A stretch of DNA of 64,000 nucleotides. Origin: JAAYED01 sp040772225. GTDB taxonomy: Bacteria; Chloroflexota; Anaerolineae; UBA1429. Below are positions 34,472-42,382 of the stretch, one piece after another (position 1 is the first letter of the stretch; each line of letters opens with the position of its first letter). The stretch spans positions 868,001-932,000 of the forward strand of contig JAXGYO010000002.1 in NCBI GenBank assembly GCA_040772225.1, in the 5' to 3' direction. Under the pieces are notes generated by a model that searched no databases, was not told the DNA's origin, and saw only the letters and a list, made by a program, of their open reading frames with translations. The position numbers were made by a program, and so were the translations under genes.

Positions 34472-34585
34472 CACTCGCTGGCAGGCGCTGGCCTGTGGCT
34501 TGCGACATCCGCAGGATGCGCGCTAGCTCGATATGGATTCGCCTCACCACCGGCCGCATGCAATGGCAGGAGATAGAAGCGTGTA

Positions 34586-34614
34586 TTGTGACTAGAGCGA
34601 CGCGGTACTACAAT
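34586..34614 (+). promoter_or_regulatory. Promoter of the multi-spanning membrane protein gene
   Basis: TTGTGA (34586-34591), 17 bp, TACAAT (34609-34614), about 27 bases before the start codon. Confidence 0.6.
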
Positions 34615-34640
34615 CCGCCAGCATCGATCGCGGAGTCAGC

Positions 34641-36680
34641 GTGATGTCCCAGGCTGCATACATTCGGGTTCCAGAGCCCAGACAGATCCTGACGTTTGTG
34701 TCACAGATCCCCGGTTACCTGTGGCGATACATCACCGCGATCGAACGACGTCCCCTGTGGTTATTTGTGCTCACCGCCATGCTGGCCTGTTGTGTCCGTC
34801 TCGATCTGCTTCCCCTTGGACCGGCAGAGGTTCACTATCTCAATGCTGCCACGCAACAAGCACCGCATCTCGCGAGTGGCGACAAGAGCTGGTTCGCCAC
34901 TGTCCTGAGCATCGTGCTCGGGCCGGCCCGTGATCCTCGTTACGCGGTAACCTTTCTCTCTGCCCTCAGCATCGCCTCGCTCATCGTGCTCTTTGAAGCT
35001 CTCAACAGGCACTGCCGGTGGCGCGTGGCCGTACTCACTACGGGCCTATTGGCCGCCGCACCCTGGTTTGCCCTCCTGAACCGGCAGATCCAGCCGCCAT
35101 CGCTCGCCATCTCGCTTGCCACCTGTCTCCTGGCCGGCTTTGCCGCCGCACTCTGCGGGGAGCGCCCCTGGGGCTGGGTGTTAGCCTGGGCCTCTGCGAT
35201 TGGACTGGCTGTTCTCTCTCCGGATGGTGTACCGACGCTTCTTGCCGCTCTCCTGATCACCGCGGCATTCCGCAACAGGGCACAGTGGTTGTATGCTTTG
35301 CTGGGTGTGCTTGTGGGGCTGTTGCTGACGCTGGACACACAGTACCTGGCCCCGGACAGCACCCTGTGGGCGAGAACTGCCCTTTTCCTGACTGGCTCCA
35401 ACCCCTCTTTGGCACTACAAGACACGCCGCTGTCTGCCTTCGCCCTGCTGCTTGGAGGGGGTGGCCTGGATCTGCTGGTCAACGGAACAGGGACGCGCGC
35501 GGCCCAGCTAGTGGCTATCATCTCGACACTGTGGGGATGGGTCTGCCTGCTGGGTGTTGTCTACTGCGGCTGGCTGGCGATCCGAGCCTGGGCTCGCTGG
35601 CGCGAGCCCAGGCAAGCCCACGAATATGCAATCCCTATCCTGTGGGTGCTCAGTACGATCGCTCTGTATGTGATCAGGGGCAGGCCCGTTAGCATCGGTG
35701 AGCTTGCCACGCTGCTTCCCGCAGGATTCCTCGCCGTCGGGCTCGCAATTGACCACTTGCTGGATCAGAGCGCCGGGCTTAGAGCGCACGCCGGGAAAAT
35801 CCTCACCGTAACGCTTGCAGTCATACTCATCAGCGGGGCCTATCGCAGTGTCTCGCTCTACCAGCAGATTGCCGAGCGAGGCGCGACGGCAGTCTACGGG
35901 ACACCCTTCAAGACGTGGCGACTCCTGGCGACGCTGGCGAGGCGCGTGGCTCCGAGCACGCCAGAGCCCTTGTCGATCCTGCCTTCGATGTCTGTGCCGG
36001 AACGTGAGCAGCAGATCGCCGTCCTTGATTATCTTGTCGCGGGCCAGGCTGACCCACGCTACCTCAACACTGCCGGCCCCCCGGCAATGTTGCTCCCCGC
36101 TGAGCGAGACGATTACCTTCTCCTGATTGGCGATCACCCTGTGCAGGAAGAAGCGATGGCCCAGTTGCAGGCGGAAAAGATGGGGCTGGTTTCCCCCGGC
36201 ACGAACGCGTCCAGCGCCACGCTGTACCGACTGCCGGAGAGACCTGTAACTGACCTGCTTGCCACGATACAGCAGCGCGACTGGGCGGCCTGGGATGCTG
36301 GCTTGCGTTTGGTGGGATACGACTTGCCCGCCCCGGCGCTCTCTGGCGAGTCCGTAGTCATGGCGACATACTGGACTTTTGATGCTATCCCGCCACAGGA
36401 TAGCAGGCTGCCGCATACACTGAGCATGACGATCTTTGACACACTGGGCAACGCTGTCGTCGTCACGAGTCGGCTGGGACTCGCCGAGAACGAGTGGAAG
36501 CCGGGCCTGCTACTCAAGCAATGGCACGTCTTGCCCTACGCCCTCGACGCGAACGCGGAATCGTTGCTCATAGAGGTCACCATCGATCGTGCGGATGGCT
36601 ACCGCAGCCTCCTCATGAACGAGGCTGGCGATCCCGTGAGCGATCGCCACACCCTGGGTCCCTTTGTACCCGCCCCATAG
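34641..36680 (+). CDS. Polytopic membrane protein, glycosyltransferase 39/PMT-like
   Basis: About 679 residues. The first 400 hold ten or so hydrophobic helices, with an early periplasmic loop LDLLPLGPAEVHYLNAATQ, where the acidic residue is placed like the catalytic Asp/Glu of GT-C enzymes. The C-terminal 230 residues form a soluble domain with no motif I can name. The pattern is that of Chloroflexota/actinobacterial glycosyltransferases that use polyprenyl-linked sugars at the outer face of the membrane. The start is GTG 34641 or ATG 34644. It is monocistronic and follows the polysaccharide genes at a distance. Confidence 0.6.
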   Translation: MMSQAAYIRVPEPRQILTFVSQIPGYLWRYITAIERRPLWLFVLTAMLACCVRLDLLPLGPAEVHYLNAATQQAPHLASGDKSWFATVLSIVLGPARDPRYAVTFLSALSIASLIVLFEALNRHCRWRVAVLTTGLLAAAPWFALLNRQIQPPSLAISLATCLLAGFAAALCGERPWGWVLAWASAIGLAVLSPDGVPTLLAALLITAAFRNRAQWLYALLGVLVGLLLTLDTQYLAPDSTLWARTALFLTGSNPSLALQDTPLSAFALLLGGGGLDLLVNGTGTRAAQLVAIISTLWGWVCLLGVVYCGWLAIRAWARWREPRQAHEYAIPILWVLSTIALYVIRGRPVSIGELATLLPAGFLAVGLAIDHLLDQSAGLRAHAGKILTVTLAVILISGAYRSVSLYQQIAERGATAVYGTPFKTWRLLATLARRVAPSTPEPLSILPSMSVPEREQQIAVLDYLVAGQADPRYLNTAGPPAMLLPAERDDYLLLIGDHPVQEEAMAQLQAEKMGLVSPGTNASSATLYRLPERPVTDLLATIQQRDWAAWDAGLRLVGYDLPAPALSGESVVMATYWTFDAIPPQDSRLPHTLSMTIFDTLGNAVVVTSRLGLAENEWKPGLLLKQWHVLPYALDANAESLLIEVTIDRADGYRSLLMNEAGDPVSDRHTLGPFVPAP

Positions 36681-36734
36681 CCCCGTTACGCCGGGCTTCT
36701 CTATTACTCCTGATCCTCGCCAGCGTCAGTCGGC

Positions 36735-36753
36735 CCGCCGACGCTTTCGGCGG
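36735..36753 (+). terminator. Hairpin after the GT39-like gene
   Basis: A perfect 7-bp stem CCGCCGA/TCGGCGG with a 5-base loop, 55 bases after the stop codon; no T run follows. The remaining sequence to 36893 shows no convincing gene or RNA. Confidence 0.35.
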
Positions 36754-36893
36754 AAGGCCATAGTGAGTATACACTAGTCCACGCCTGGACAGGGCAGGTG
36801 ACAGTGTGAGAGTCGCAGACGCCTTGGGAACCTTTTTGGGCTGAGCCAGATTCGGATAAGGAAGGGCGCCGCGGGCAATAGCCACCCCGCGCC

Positions 36894-36928
36894 AAAAGAA
36901 ACCTGCGTCCGCAAGGAGCGGACACAGG
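36894..36928 (-). terminator. Rho-independent terminator of the 37.0-37.5 kb gene
   Basis: On the minus strand an 11-bp stem with one mismatch (CCTGTGTCCGC at 36928-36918, CCTGCGTCCGC complement at 36912-36902) and a 5-base loop is followed by TTTCTTTT. Confidence 0.75.
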
Positions 36929-37013
36929 GCTGTACCACTATTGGGCCCCTGCTTGCAGACCGCCCCGACCGATCGAGGCCGGTATTTGGGAAGGATGATT
37001 GCTCGGTCCCCGC

Positions 37014-37478
37014 TCAGTCGTCCGTGTCAGTGGCTGCCGGCCCGGGGAAGATGATCTCTTGCACATCCCCGTGTACATCCACCACAATGCGAAAACCATA
37101 CAGGCGGAGCATCGGCGCCCACTGACCGGGGTCGCTCCTGCGCAGGCTCTGGCCCACATTATCGATAGAGGCCTCAATCGCAGCCTTGGCGAGAATATCG
37201 TCCGTGCCCATCATCTGCAGCATACCCGCGACGATTTCACCGCGCATGGTGGTCATCATCTCCTGCATTGCAGTGAGCACCGACTCATCGACATGATAGG
37301 CTTCCACATGGCGCAGAAACCCATCCTCAGGTATGGCATAGTGCGCGACGCCGCCGATGGTCACCACGCGAGCCTCCTCGCCCGCCTGGTTATAGACCAG
37401 TCCGGGGAACAGCGCCTGCCCTTGCGCGAGGGCGTCTGAAGGCCCTGCAGTTGCCATTCCGGGGCTATCACTGATCAT
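37014..37478 (-). CDS. Conserved-looking hypothetical protein
   Basis: A 154-residue soluble, acidic protein that I do not recognise. It has a small beta-rich middle (ARVVTIGGVAHYAIPEDGF), a helical stretch rich in Met (VLTAMQEMMTTMRGEIVAGM) and a C-terminal strand pair ending VVDVHGDVQEIIFPGP. Real coding status is supported by a near-consensus promoter, an excellent ribosome site (GGAGGTGAT) and a clear terminator. ATG 37478 is chosen over a start at 37520 because that would fall within the promoter -10 region. Confidence 0.65.
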   Translation of the reverse strand: MISDSPGMATAGPSDALAQGQALFPGLVYNQAGEEARVVTIGGVAHYAIPEDGFLRHVEAYHVDESVLTAMQEMMTTMRGEIVAGMLQMMGTDDILAKAAIEASIDNVGQSLRRSDPGQWAPMLRLYGFRIVVDVHGDVQEIIFPGPAATDTDD

Positions 37479-37500
37479 CCCATCACCTCCTGCTACGACT

Positions 37501-37528
37501 ATTATACGCCCTAATAACACTATGTCAA
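37501..37528 (-). promoter_or_regulatory. Promoter of the hypothetical gene
   Basis: Perfect TTGACA (37528-37523), 16 bp, perfect TATAAT (37506-37501) on the minus strand, 22 bases before the ATG. Confidence 0.82.
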
Positions 37529-37542
37529 CATGACGTTGCGAC

Positions 37543-37572
37543 TCGACTGCTGCCAGTCAATCCCGCTATAAT
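37543..37572 (+). promoter_or_regulatory. Promoter of the RsmC-like gene
   Basis: TATAAT at 37567-37572 with a modest TCGACT 18 bp upstream. It sits eight bases before the AGGAGG ribosome site. Confidence 0.5.
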
Positions 37573-37590
37573 CTCGATCAGGAGGACGTG

Positions 37591-38784
37591 ATGGCAAGAG
37601 GTCGTTCGGATGGCCATTCAGCGGAACAGATCGCCATAGCTCTGGGCGATCGAGAGTACCTGGCGACGGTGCAGCAGGGCCTTATTCACCCTCGCGAGGC
37701 CCAACCGGCCTCGGCGCTGATCGCAGATCATGTTGCTCTTGACGCCGGTAAGCGTGTGCTGGTCGGTCCCTGTGGCGATGGCCTTCTGGGCGCGTGGGCT
37801 GCCGACAGCGCCGGAGGCGGGAACACCGTTTGCATAGACAGCAACGCGATCGCCACAGAGACCGCTCGTCAGAACCTGGCAGCGAACGGCCACAGTGCGG
37901 TGACGGTCGTCTCCTCAGTGCCCAATCGCACAGACGGTCCCTTTGACCACTTTCTCATGCTGCTGCCCAAAGGACGGGGCCTGGCACGCCTCTGGCTGCT
38001 GAACGGTGCCCTCGCCACCCGCACCGGTGGCCACATCGTCATCGCCGGTCCCAATAGCGGCGGCATTCAGAGCTTTGCGCGCGACGCCGCTGCACTGCTC
38101 GGAGACGGCCAGTTGCTGGGCTACCGCAAAGGAAACCGGGCCCTGATGTTTGAGCGCCCGCCGCTGTTGCCAGCTGACATCCCAACGCCCTTTCGCGAAC
38201 CCGGGATACTGAACGGCACATACGCGAGCTATCCCCTGGATGCCGCTCAACGTAATCTCACCATCTACACCCGCCCGGGCGTATTTTCGCGCGATGGTCT
38301 GGACGACGGCACGAGGATGCTGCTCTCCGTGCTGCATCTCGAGCCGGAGGAAACAGTCCTGGACCTGGGATGCGGTGCCGGGGTAATTGGGCTGATCGCT
38401 TCGCTGGCGGTCAATCCGCGCCACGTCACCATGGTGGACGTCGATAGTCTCGCCATAGAGTGTTCTCTAGAGACACTGGCACGAAACGGCATCGAGGGAC
38501 CCACCGTGTTGCAGAGTGTAGGATTCGAGGGCATCAGCGACCGGCGCTTCCACACAATCGTGACCAACCCCCCTTTTCACAGCGGCCACCGCGTCACCAC
38601 GGCCATGACCGAGGCGTTCATCAGGGATGCCTTTGATGCACTTTTGCCCGGCGGCAGATTGCTGCTCGTGGCCAACCGTTTCCTCCCCTACGAGAACCCG
38701 ATTCGCCAGCGATTCGGCACAGTCCAGATCCTGGCTGCTGATGGCCGCTACCAGGTGTTTCTCGCAACGCGTCCCCAGAGCTAG
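37591..38784 (+). CDS. RsmC-like rRNA methyltransferase (two SAM-MTase domains)
   Basis: A 397-residue protein with the RsmC/RlmG layout. The N-terminal half is a degenerate methyltransferase fold (VLVGPCGDGLLGAWAAD). The C-terminal half is active-looking, with motif I DLGCGAGVIGL (about residue 258) and the catalytic TNPPFHSGH (about 330) typical of N2-guanine rRNA methyltransferases. It probably methylates a guanine in 16S or 23S rRNA. GTG 37588 and ATG 37591 are adjacent; ATG has AGGAGG at good spacing. The target base cannot be decided from sequence. Confidence 0.8.
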   Translation: MARGRSDGHSAEQIAIALGDREYLATVQQGLIHPREAQPASALIADHVALDAGKRVLVGPCGDGLLGAWAADSAGGGNTVCIDSNAIATETARQNLAANGHSAVTVVSSVPNRTDGPFDHFLMLLPKGRGLARLWLLNGALATRTGGHIVIAGPNSGGIQSFARDAAALLGDGQLLGYRKGNRALMFERPPLLPADIPTPFREPGILNGTYASYPLDAAQRNLTIYTRPGVFSRDGLDDGTRMLLSVLHLEPEETVLDLGCGAGVIGLIASLAVNPRHVTMVDVDSLAIECSLETLARNGIEGPTVLQSVGFEGISDRRFHTIVTNPPFHSGHRVTTAMTEAFIRDAFDALLPGGRLLLVANRFLPYENPIRQRFGTVQILAADGRYQVFLATRPQS

Positions 38785-38839
38785 CCGGCAAACCCCCACA
38801 ATACGACATTTTCCACCTCTCTCACCTCCGATGGATTTG

Positions 38840-38908
38840 GGTACGTAGTTCGTATTGATGCACGAATCAATTGACGAAATTCGTACCATATGCTATATTG
38901 GGTACGAA
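38840..38908 (+). promoter_or_regulatory. Promoter and nested inverted repeats ahead of the Lrp-receiver operon
   Basis: TTGACG (38871-38876), 17 bp, TATATT (38894-38899). The -10 box lies between the arms of a perfect 8-bp inverted repeat TTCGTACC (38880-38887) and GGTACGAA (38901-38908). Related half-sites occur upstream: GGTACGTA (38840-38847), TTCGTA (38849-38854) and ACGAA (38862-38866). The arrangement suggests an operator, probably for the Lrp-type protein encoded just downstream. Confidence 0.65.
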
Positions 38909-38931
38909 AGACGAGCTCAGGGGGCACAGCT

Positions 38932-39774
38932 TTGGATAGCATCGATCGCAGCATCGCTCGAATGCTTCACCAGGATGGCAGAAGGTCCAATGTCGAGATC
39001 GCTCGGCAACTGGGGCTCTCCGAAGGCGCGATTCGCAGACGGATCGACCGTCTGCTGACGTCGGGGCAGCTACAGGTGCGCGGGTACGTAGAGCCAGAGA
39101 TCGCAGGTCTCAATACACGGGTGATGATCCTGTTCACGGTAGAGCTCGCCAGACTGGGCGAGGTCAGCAAACTACTCAGCGCTATGCCCGAGGTCCTGTC
39201 GGTGAAATGGCTGACCGGTGAGTACGACCTCTCGGTAGAGGCCGCGTTCGAGTCAGATACACACTTGATGGCATTTCTCAATGACCGCATAAGCCGCATC
39301 GCTGGTGTGACGCGCACACAGACAATGCATGTCGTGAGTGTCAGAAAAGAGATACACCAGTGGGTTGTCCCCGAGGGGCGAAAGCCCACCGTTCTGGTAG
39401 TCGACGACGATCCGGACTTTGTCGAGTCCATTCGTATCGTGCTCAGGTCCGCTGATATGCAGGTGCTCTCCGCCGACAGCGGAAGTGCAGGCCTGACGAG
39501 CATGATCACGACCCCTCCGGATCTCGTCATTCTCGACATCATGATGGACGGTGTCTTGGATGGATGGGATGCCAGCTGGAAAATTCGCTCAACCCCGGGG
39601 CTCAAGGACGTGCCCATTCTCGTGGTGAGCTCCATCACCTCAAGCGACTATTTGTCCATGATCCCCACTGATGATGACAACCTGATCGACAACTTTTTAT
39701 CCAAGCCCGTGGCCCCAGATCGACTGCTATCCGAAGTAAGGCGCCTGCTTGAGCGCACAGGAGAGAGAGGCTAG
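38932..39774 (+). CDS. Lrp/AsnC-type regulator fused to a receiver domain
   Basis: A 280-residue protein when started at TTG 38932. Residues 1-50 are an AsnC-type helix-turn-helix (IDRSIARMLHQDGRRSNVEI, SEGAIRRRIDRL). Residues 60-140 resemble the Lrp effector-binding (RAM) domain (VMILFTVELARLG, VKWLTGEYDLSVEA). Residues 152-275 are a receiver domain with acidic trio VDDDPDF, phospho-acceptor Asp202 in LVILDIMM, Ser in VVSSI and Lys in SKPVAP. The promoter -10 box covers the in-frame ATG at 38890, so that start is excluded; TTG 38932 has AGGGGG seven bases upstream and gives a normal Lrp-like N-terminus. The fusion makes a DNA-binding response regulator of an uncommon kind. Confidence 0.8.
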   Translation: MDSIDRSIARMLHQDGRRSNVEIARQLGLSEGAIRRRIDRLLTSGQLQVRGYVEPEIAGLNTRVMILFTVELARLGEVSKLLSAMPEVLSVKWLTGEYDLSVEAAFESDTHLMAFLNDRISRIAGVTRTQTMHVVSVRKEIHQWVVPEGRKPTVLVVDDDPDFVESIRIVLRSADMQVLSADSGSAGLTSMITTPPDLVILDIMMDGVLDGWDASWKIRSTPGLKDVPILVVSSITSSDYLSMIPTDDDNLIDNFLSKPVAPDRLLSEVRRLLERTGERG

Positions 39775-39776
39775 CT

Positions 39777-40160
39777 ATGAAAACGATACTCGTGGTAGAT
39801 GACGATCCCGATTTTTGCGAGATCACGCGCCTGATCCTGAGTGGAGAAGGCTACGAGGTAGTGACCGCGGCCAACGGTGACCAGGCTCTGGAAACGCTAA
39901 AAGAGTGCGAACCGAACCTGGTGGTGCTGGACGTGATGATGGCCGGCATCCTTGATGGCGTCAACGTGGCCCTGACCATGTCGGAGAATCCCCATTTGCG
40001 TGACATTCCGATTCTGATGGTGTCCTCTATTGCGTCCAGCCCGATGGCCGATCGCTTCCCGACTGGCGAATATCTCCCCATCAGCGGTTGGATATCCAAG
40101 CCCGTTCAGCCAGAGGGCCTGCTAAAGACAGTGAAAAAACTGGCCGGGCCAGCTGACTAG
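39777..40160 (+). CDS. Single-domain response regulator
   Basis: A 127-residue stand-alone receiver. The acidic patch is VDDDPDF, the phospho-acceptor Asp lies in LVVLDVMMAGILDG, the switch Ser in MVSSIASS and the Lys in WISKPVQP. Compared with classic CheY-like proteins, the loop after the phospho-Asp reads MAGILDG instead of PxMDG, one residue longer. It begins two bases after the Lrp-receiver stop, so translation is coupled. It has no output domain and may relay phosphate or bind a partner protein. Confidence 0.88.
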   Translation: MKTILVVDDDPDFCEITRLILSGEGYEVVTAANGDQALETLKECEPNLVVLDVMMAGILDGVNVALTMSENPHLRDIPILMVSSIASSPMADRFPTGEYLPISGWISKPVQPEGLLKTVKKLAGPAD

Positions 40161-40203
40161 AGGATGGCAGAGGGTGTCGCTCAGTTAAGGAGAGAGGGCA
40201 ACG

Positions 40204-40602
40204 ATGACAACTGGGGCTCCAGCGCACATCCTGGTAATCGATGACGACGTCGACTTTCTGGAGTATGTAGGCATTGTTCTGAGATCGGCGGGATACGTTG
40301 TAGACACTGCGACCAACGCGGAGCGTGGTCTTCAGGCCATGAAGCAGAAACGTCCGGATCTCGTGATTGCCGACGTGATGATGTCCATGTCCATGGATGG
40401 ACTGGTCATTGACCACCAGATGGCTCAGGATCCCGGGCTGCGCGATGTCCCCTTGTTGATGGTTTCCGCAATCGTTAGCGATGGCGACACATTTCTAGAT
40501 AGAACTCCCGAGACCAGGCGCTATGCGGGTCTCATGCGCAAACCGCTCGATCCCGCGGCCCTGTTGAGAACAGTAGCCGAGCTGGTCGCTAATGAGCCAT
40601 AA
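40204..40602 (+). CDS. Single-domain response regulator
   Basis: A 132-residue receiver with IDDDVDF, phospho-Asp in LVIADVMMSMSMDG, switch Ser in MVSAIVSD and Lys in LMRKPLDP. It is the most divergent of the four receivers in this operon, notably in the loop before the Lys (RTPETRRYAG instead of the PTDEY-like phrase). AAGGAGAG lies upstream of ATG 40204. Confidence 0.86.
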   Translation: MTTGAPAHILVIDDDVDFLEYVGIVLRSAGYVVDTATNAERGLQAMKQKRPDLVIADVMMSMSMDGLVIDHQMAQDPGLRDVPLLMVSAIVSDGDTFLDRTPETRRYAGLMRKPLDPAALLRTVAELVANEP

Positions 40603-40612
40603 GGAGGCCCGT

Positions 40613-41068
40613 ATGTCTGCCGACACTTTGCCAAAGCCGGATGACGCCCGCAGGGCCATGTTGCTCACCGCCCTGTATGTTGCCCAGGAACAGGACGGGT
40701 ATCTCACCCGTGAGGGACTGCAGCGCGTGGCCAGGCGCCTAGGCATCACAGACGCAGAGGTGCTTGCGACCGCCAGCTTTTACTCCATGTTCGAAACGAG
40801 CCCGGTTGGGCGGTACACGATCCAGCTGTGCGAGGGCCTTTCCTGCCACCTGGCGGGAGGCGCCGAGGACCTCCTGAAACACGTCAACCAGAGGCTGGGC
40901 ATCGCACCGGGAGAAACGACACCCGACGGCCGATTCACGCTGCAGGCTGTCCAGTGTCTGGCTGCCTGCGGATCGTCGCCAGCCATGCGCGTCAACGACA
41001 GGTTGTATACGCACGTGACGATTGAGATTTTGGACGAGATCCTGAGCGACCTGGGGAGCAGAACATGA
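40613..41068 (+). CDS. nuoE: NuoE/HoxE-type [2Fe-2S] subunit
   Basis: A 151-residue thioredoxin-like ferredoxin of the 24-kDa complex I subunit family. The four cluster cysteines are Cys73, Cys78, Cys115 and Cys119 (C-x4-C-x36-C-x3-C), in QLCEGLSCHL and VQCLAACGSSP. ATG 40613 has AAGGAGG five bases upstream and avoids overlap with the receiver gene. NuoE-type subunits pass electrons between NuoF and further Fe-S centres. Here the partner NuoF follows with a 4-base overlap, but no other complex I, hydrogenase or formate dehydrogenase subunit is present. Confidence 0.93.
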   Translation: MSADTLPKPDDARRAMLLTALYVAQEQDGYLTREGLQRVARRLGITDAEVLATASFYSMFETSPVGRYTIQLCEGLSCHLAGGAEDLLKHVNQRLGIAPGETTPDGRFTLQAVQCLAACGSSPAMRVNDRLYTHVTIEILDEILSDLGSRT

Positions 41069-42339
41069 CTACGCAACCAATCTTGCTTCAGCGGACGGCT
41101 CTTCCCCGCTCACACACGATCGACGTCTACCTCCAGAACGGCGGCTATCGGGCACTGCGCAAGGCGCTTTTGGAACTCCGCCCTGGTGACATCATCGATA
41201 TCATCAAGGCATCCAAGCTGCGAGGCCGCGGTGGCGCCGGTTTCCCTGCCGGGCTCAAGTGGTCCTTTATGCCTTCGGACGCGCCTATCAAGTACCTGTG
41301 TGTGAACACGGACGAGGGGGAACCGGGGACCTTTAAGGACAGAGAACTGGTGGAAAAGGATCCCCACCAGATCATCGAAGGCGCGATCATTGCGGCCTAC
41401 GCCGTCGGCGCGCGGCGCGCATTTGTGTACATCCGCGGCGAGTTCTTTGAAGCTTTCAAGAGTTGGAATAAGGCGATTGCGGATGCGTACGGGCGCGGGT
41501 TTCTTGGCAGTAACATTCTGGGCACTGGGTACAGCCTCGATATGAGCGTCCATCGCGGCGCCGGAGCCTACATCTGCGGCGAGGAGACGGCCATGATCAG
41601 CTCGCTGGAGGGCCGCCGGGGCGAGCCGCGCCGCAAGCCGCCCTACCCTGCGCAGCAGGGGCTCTGGGATCAGCCGACCCTTGTGCATAACGTCGAAACG
41701 TTGGCGAATGTGCCCCACATCATCGATCGCGGCGCCGAGTGGTTCGCCAGCATCGGCACGCCCAACAGCACAGGCACCAAGCTCTTTTGCGTGAGCGGGC
41801 ACGTCTACAGGAGGGGAGTGTATGAGCTGCCTCTGGGCACGCCCCTGAGAGAGATTGTCTACAACCTCTGTGGCGGGATCCCCGGCGGTCGAGCACTGAA
41901 AGCAGTGATCCCCGGGGGGCTATCAACACCGCCCCTCACCTCTGACCAGATAGACACGCCGATGGACTTTGAGTCGCTTGTCGAGGCAGGCTCCGCCCTG
42001 GGCACCGGCGCAGTGATCGTCCTCGACGAGACTACCTGTATGGTCGATGTTGCACTGCGGGCTGCCCGCTTCTTTGCGCACGAAAGCTGCGGTCGGTGCA
42101 CCCCCTGCCGCGTGGGGTCGCGACGCGCTGTGGAAATCCTTGAGCGCATCGAAGCCGGTCGAGGTACCCCCGCCGACCTGGTGCTGCTGGAGAGCCTCTG
42201 CAAAGGCATCGCAGGCAACACCTTCTGCCCGCTCGGCGATGCCATCGTCTCCGCCGTTGGAGGCATCCTGAGAAGATTCCGGCCGGAGTTTGAACAGCAT
42301 ATCGCGGAGGGTCGCTGCGCCCTCGCGCGCGCCGCCTGA
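41065..42339 (+). CDS. nuoF: NuoF/HoxF-type NADH-binding flavoprotein
   Basis: A 424-residue 51-kDa-type subunit. The FMN/NADH site is GRGGAGFPAGLKW (from residue 54), then NTDEGEPGTFKDR and RGAGAYICGEETAMISSLEG. The N3-type [4Fe-4S] ligands are Cys342, Cys345, Cys348 and Cys388 (ESCGRCTPC, NTFCPLGD). It should oxidise or reduce NAD(H) and exchange electrons with NuoE. Length is as in complex I, without the ferredoxin-like extensions of HndC or HydB. Position between receivers suggests a sensory or signalling role rather than respiration; that is inference. Confidence 0.94.
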   Translation: MTTQPILLQRTALPRSHTIDVYLQNGGYRALRKALLELRPGDIIDIIKASKLRGRGGAGFPAGLKWSFMPSDAPIKYLCVNTDEGEPGTFKDRELVEKDPHQIIEGAIIAAYAVGARRAFVYIRGEFFEAFKSWNKAIADAYGRGFLGSNILGTGYSLDMSVHRGAGAYICGEETAMISSLEGRRGEPRRKPPYPAQQGLWDQPTLVHNVETLANVPHIIDRGAEWFASIGTPNSTGTKLFCVSGHVYRRGVYELPLGTPLREIVYNLCGGIPGGRALKAVIPGGLSTPPLTSDQIDTPMDFESLVEAGSALGTGAVIVLDETTCMVDVALRAARFFAHESCGRCTPCRVGSRRAVEILERIEAGRGTPADLVLLESLCKGIAGNTFCPLGDAIVSAVGGILRRFRPEFEQHIAEGRCALARAA

Positions 42340-42382
42340 AGAACGCCCATGCCGTGTAACCGGTGATCGTGGTGGAGGTGTT

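Noticed and set aside
36780..36893. Possible structured RNA (6S or SRP-like) downstream of the GT39-like gene
   Set aside because: Some GC-rich stems occur (around 36867-36893), but no diagnostic motif of 6S, SRP, tmRNA or RNase P RNA is present; the only clear structure belongs to the adjacent terminator.
38890..38931. ATG 38890 as the start of the Lrp-receiver protein
   Set aside because: It lies inside the promoter: TATATT occupies 38894-38899, so the transcript begins after this codon.
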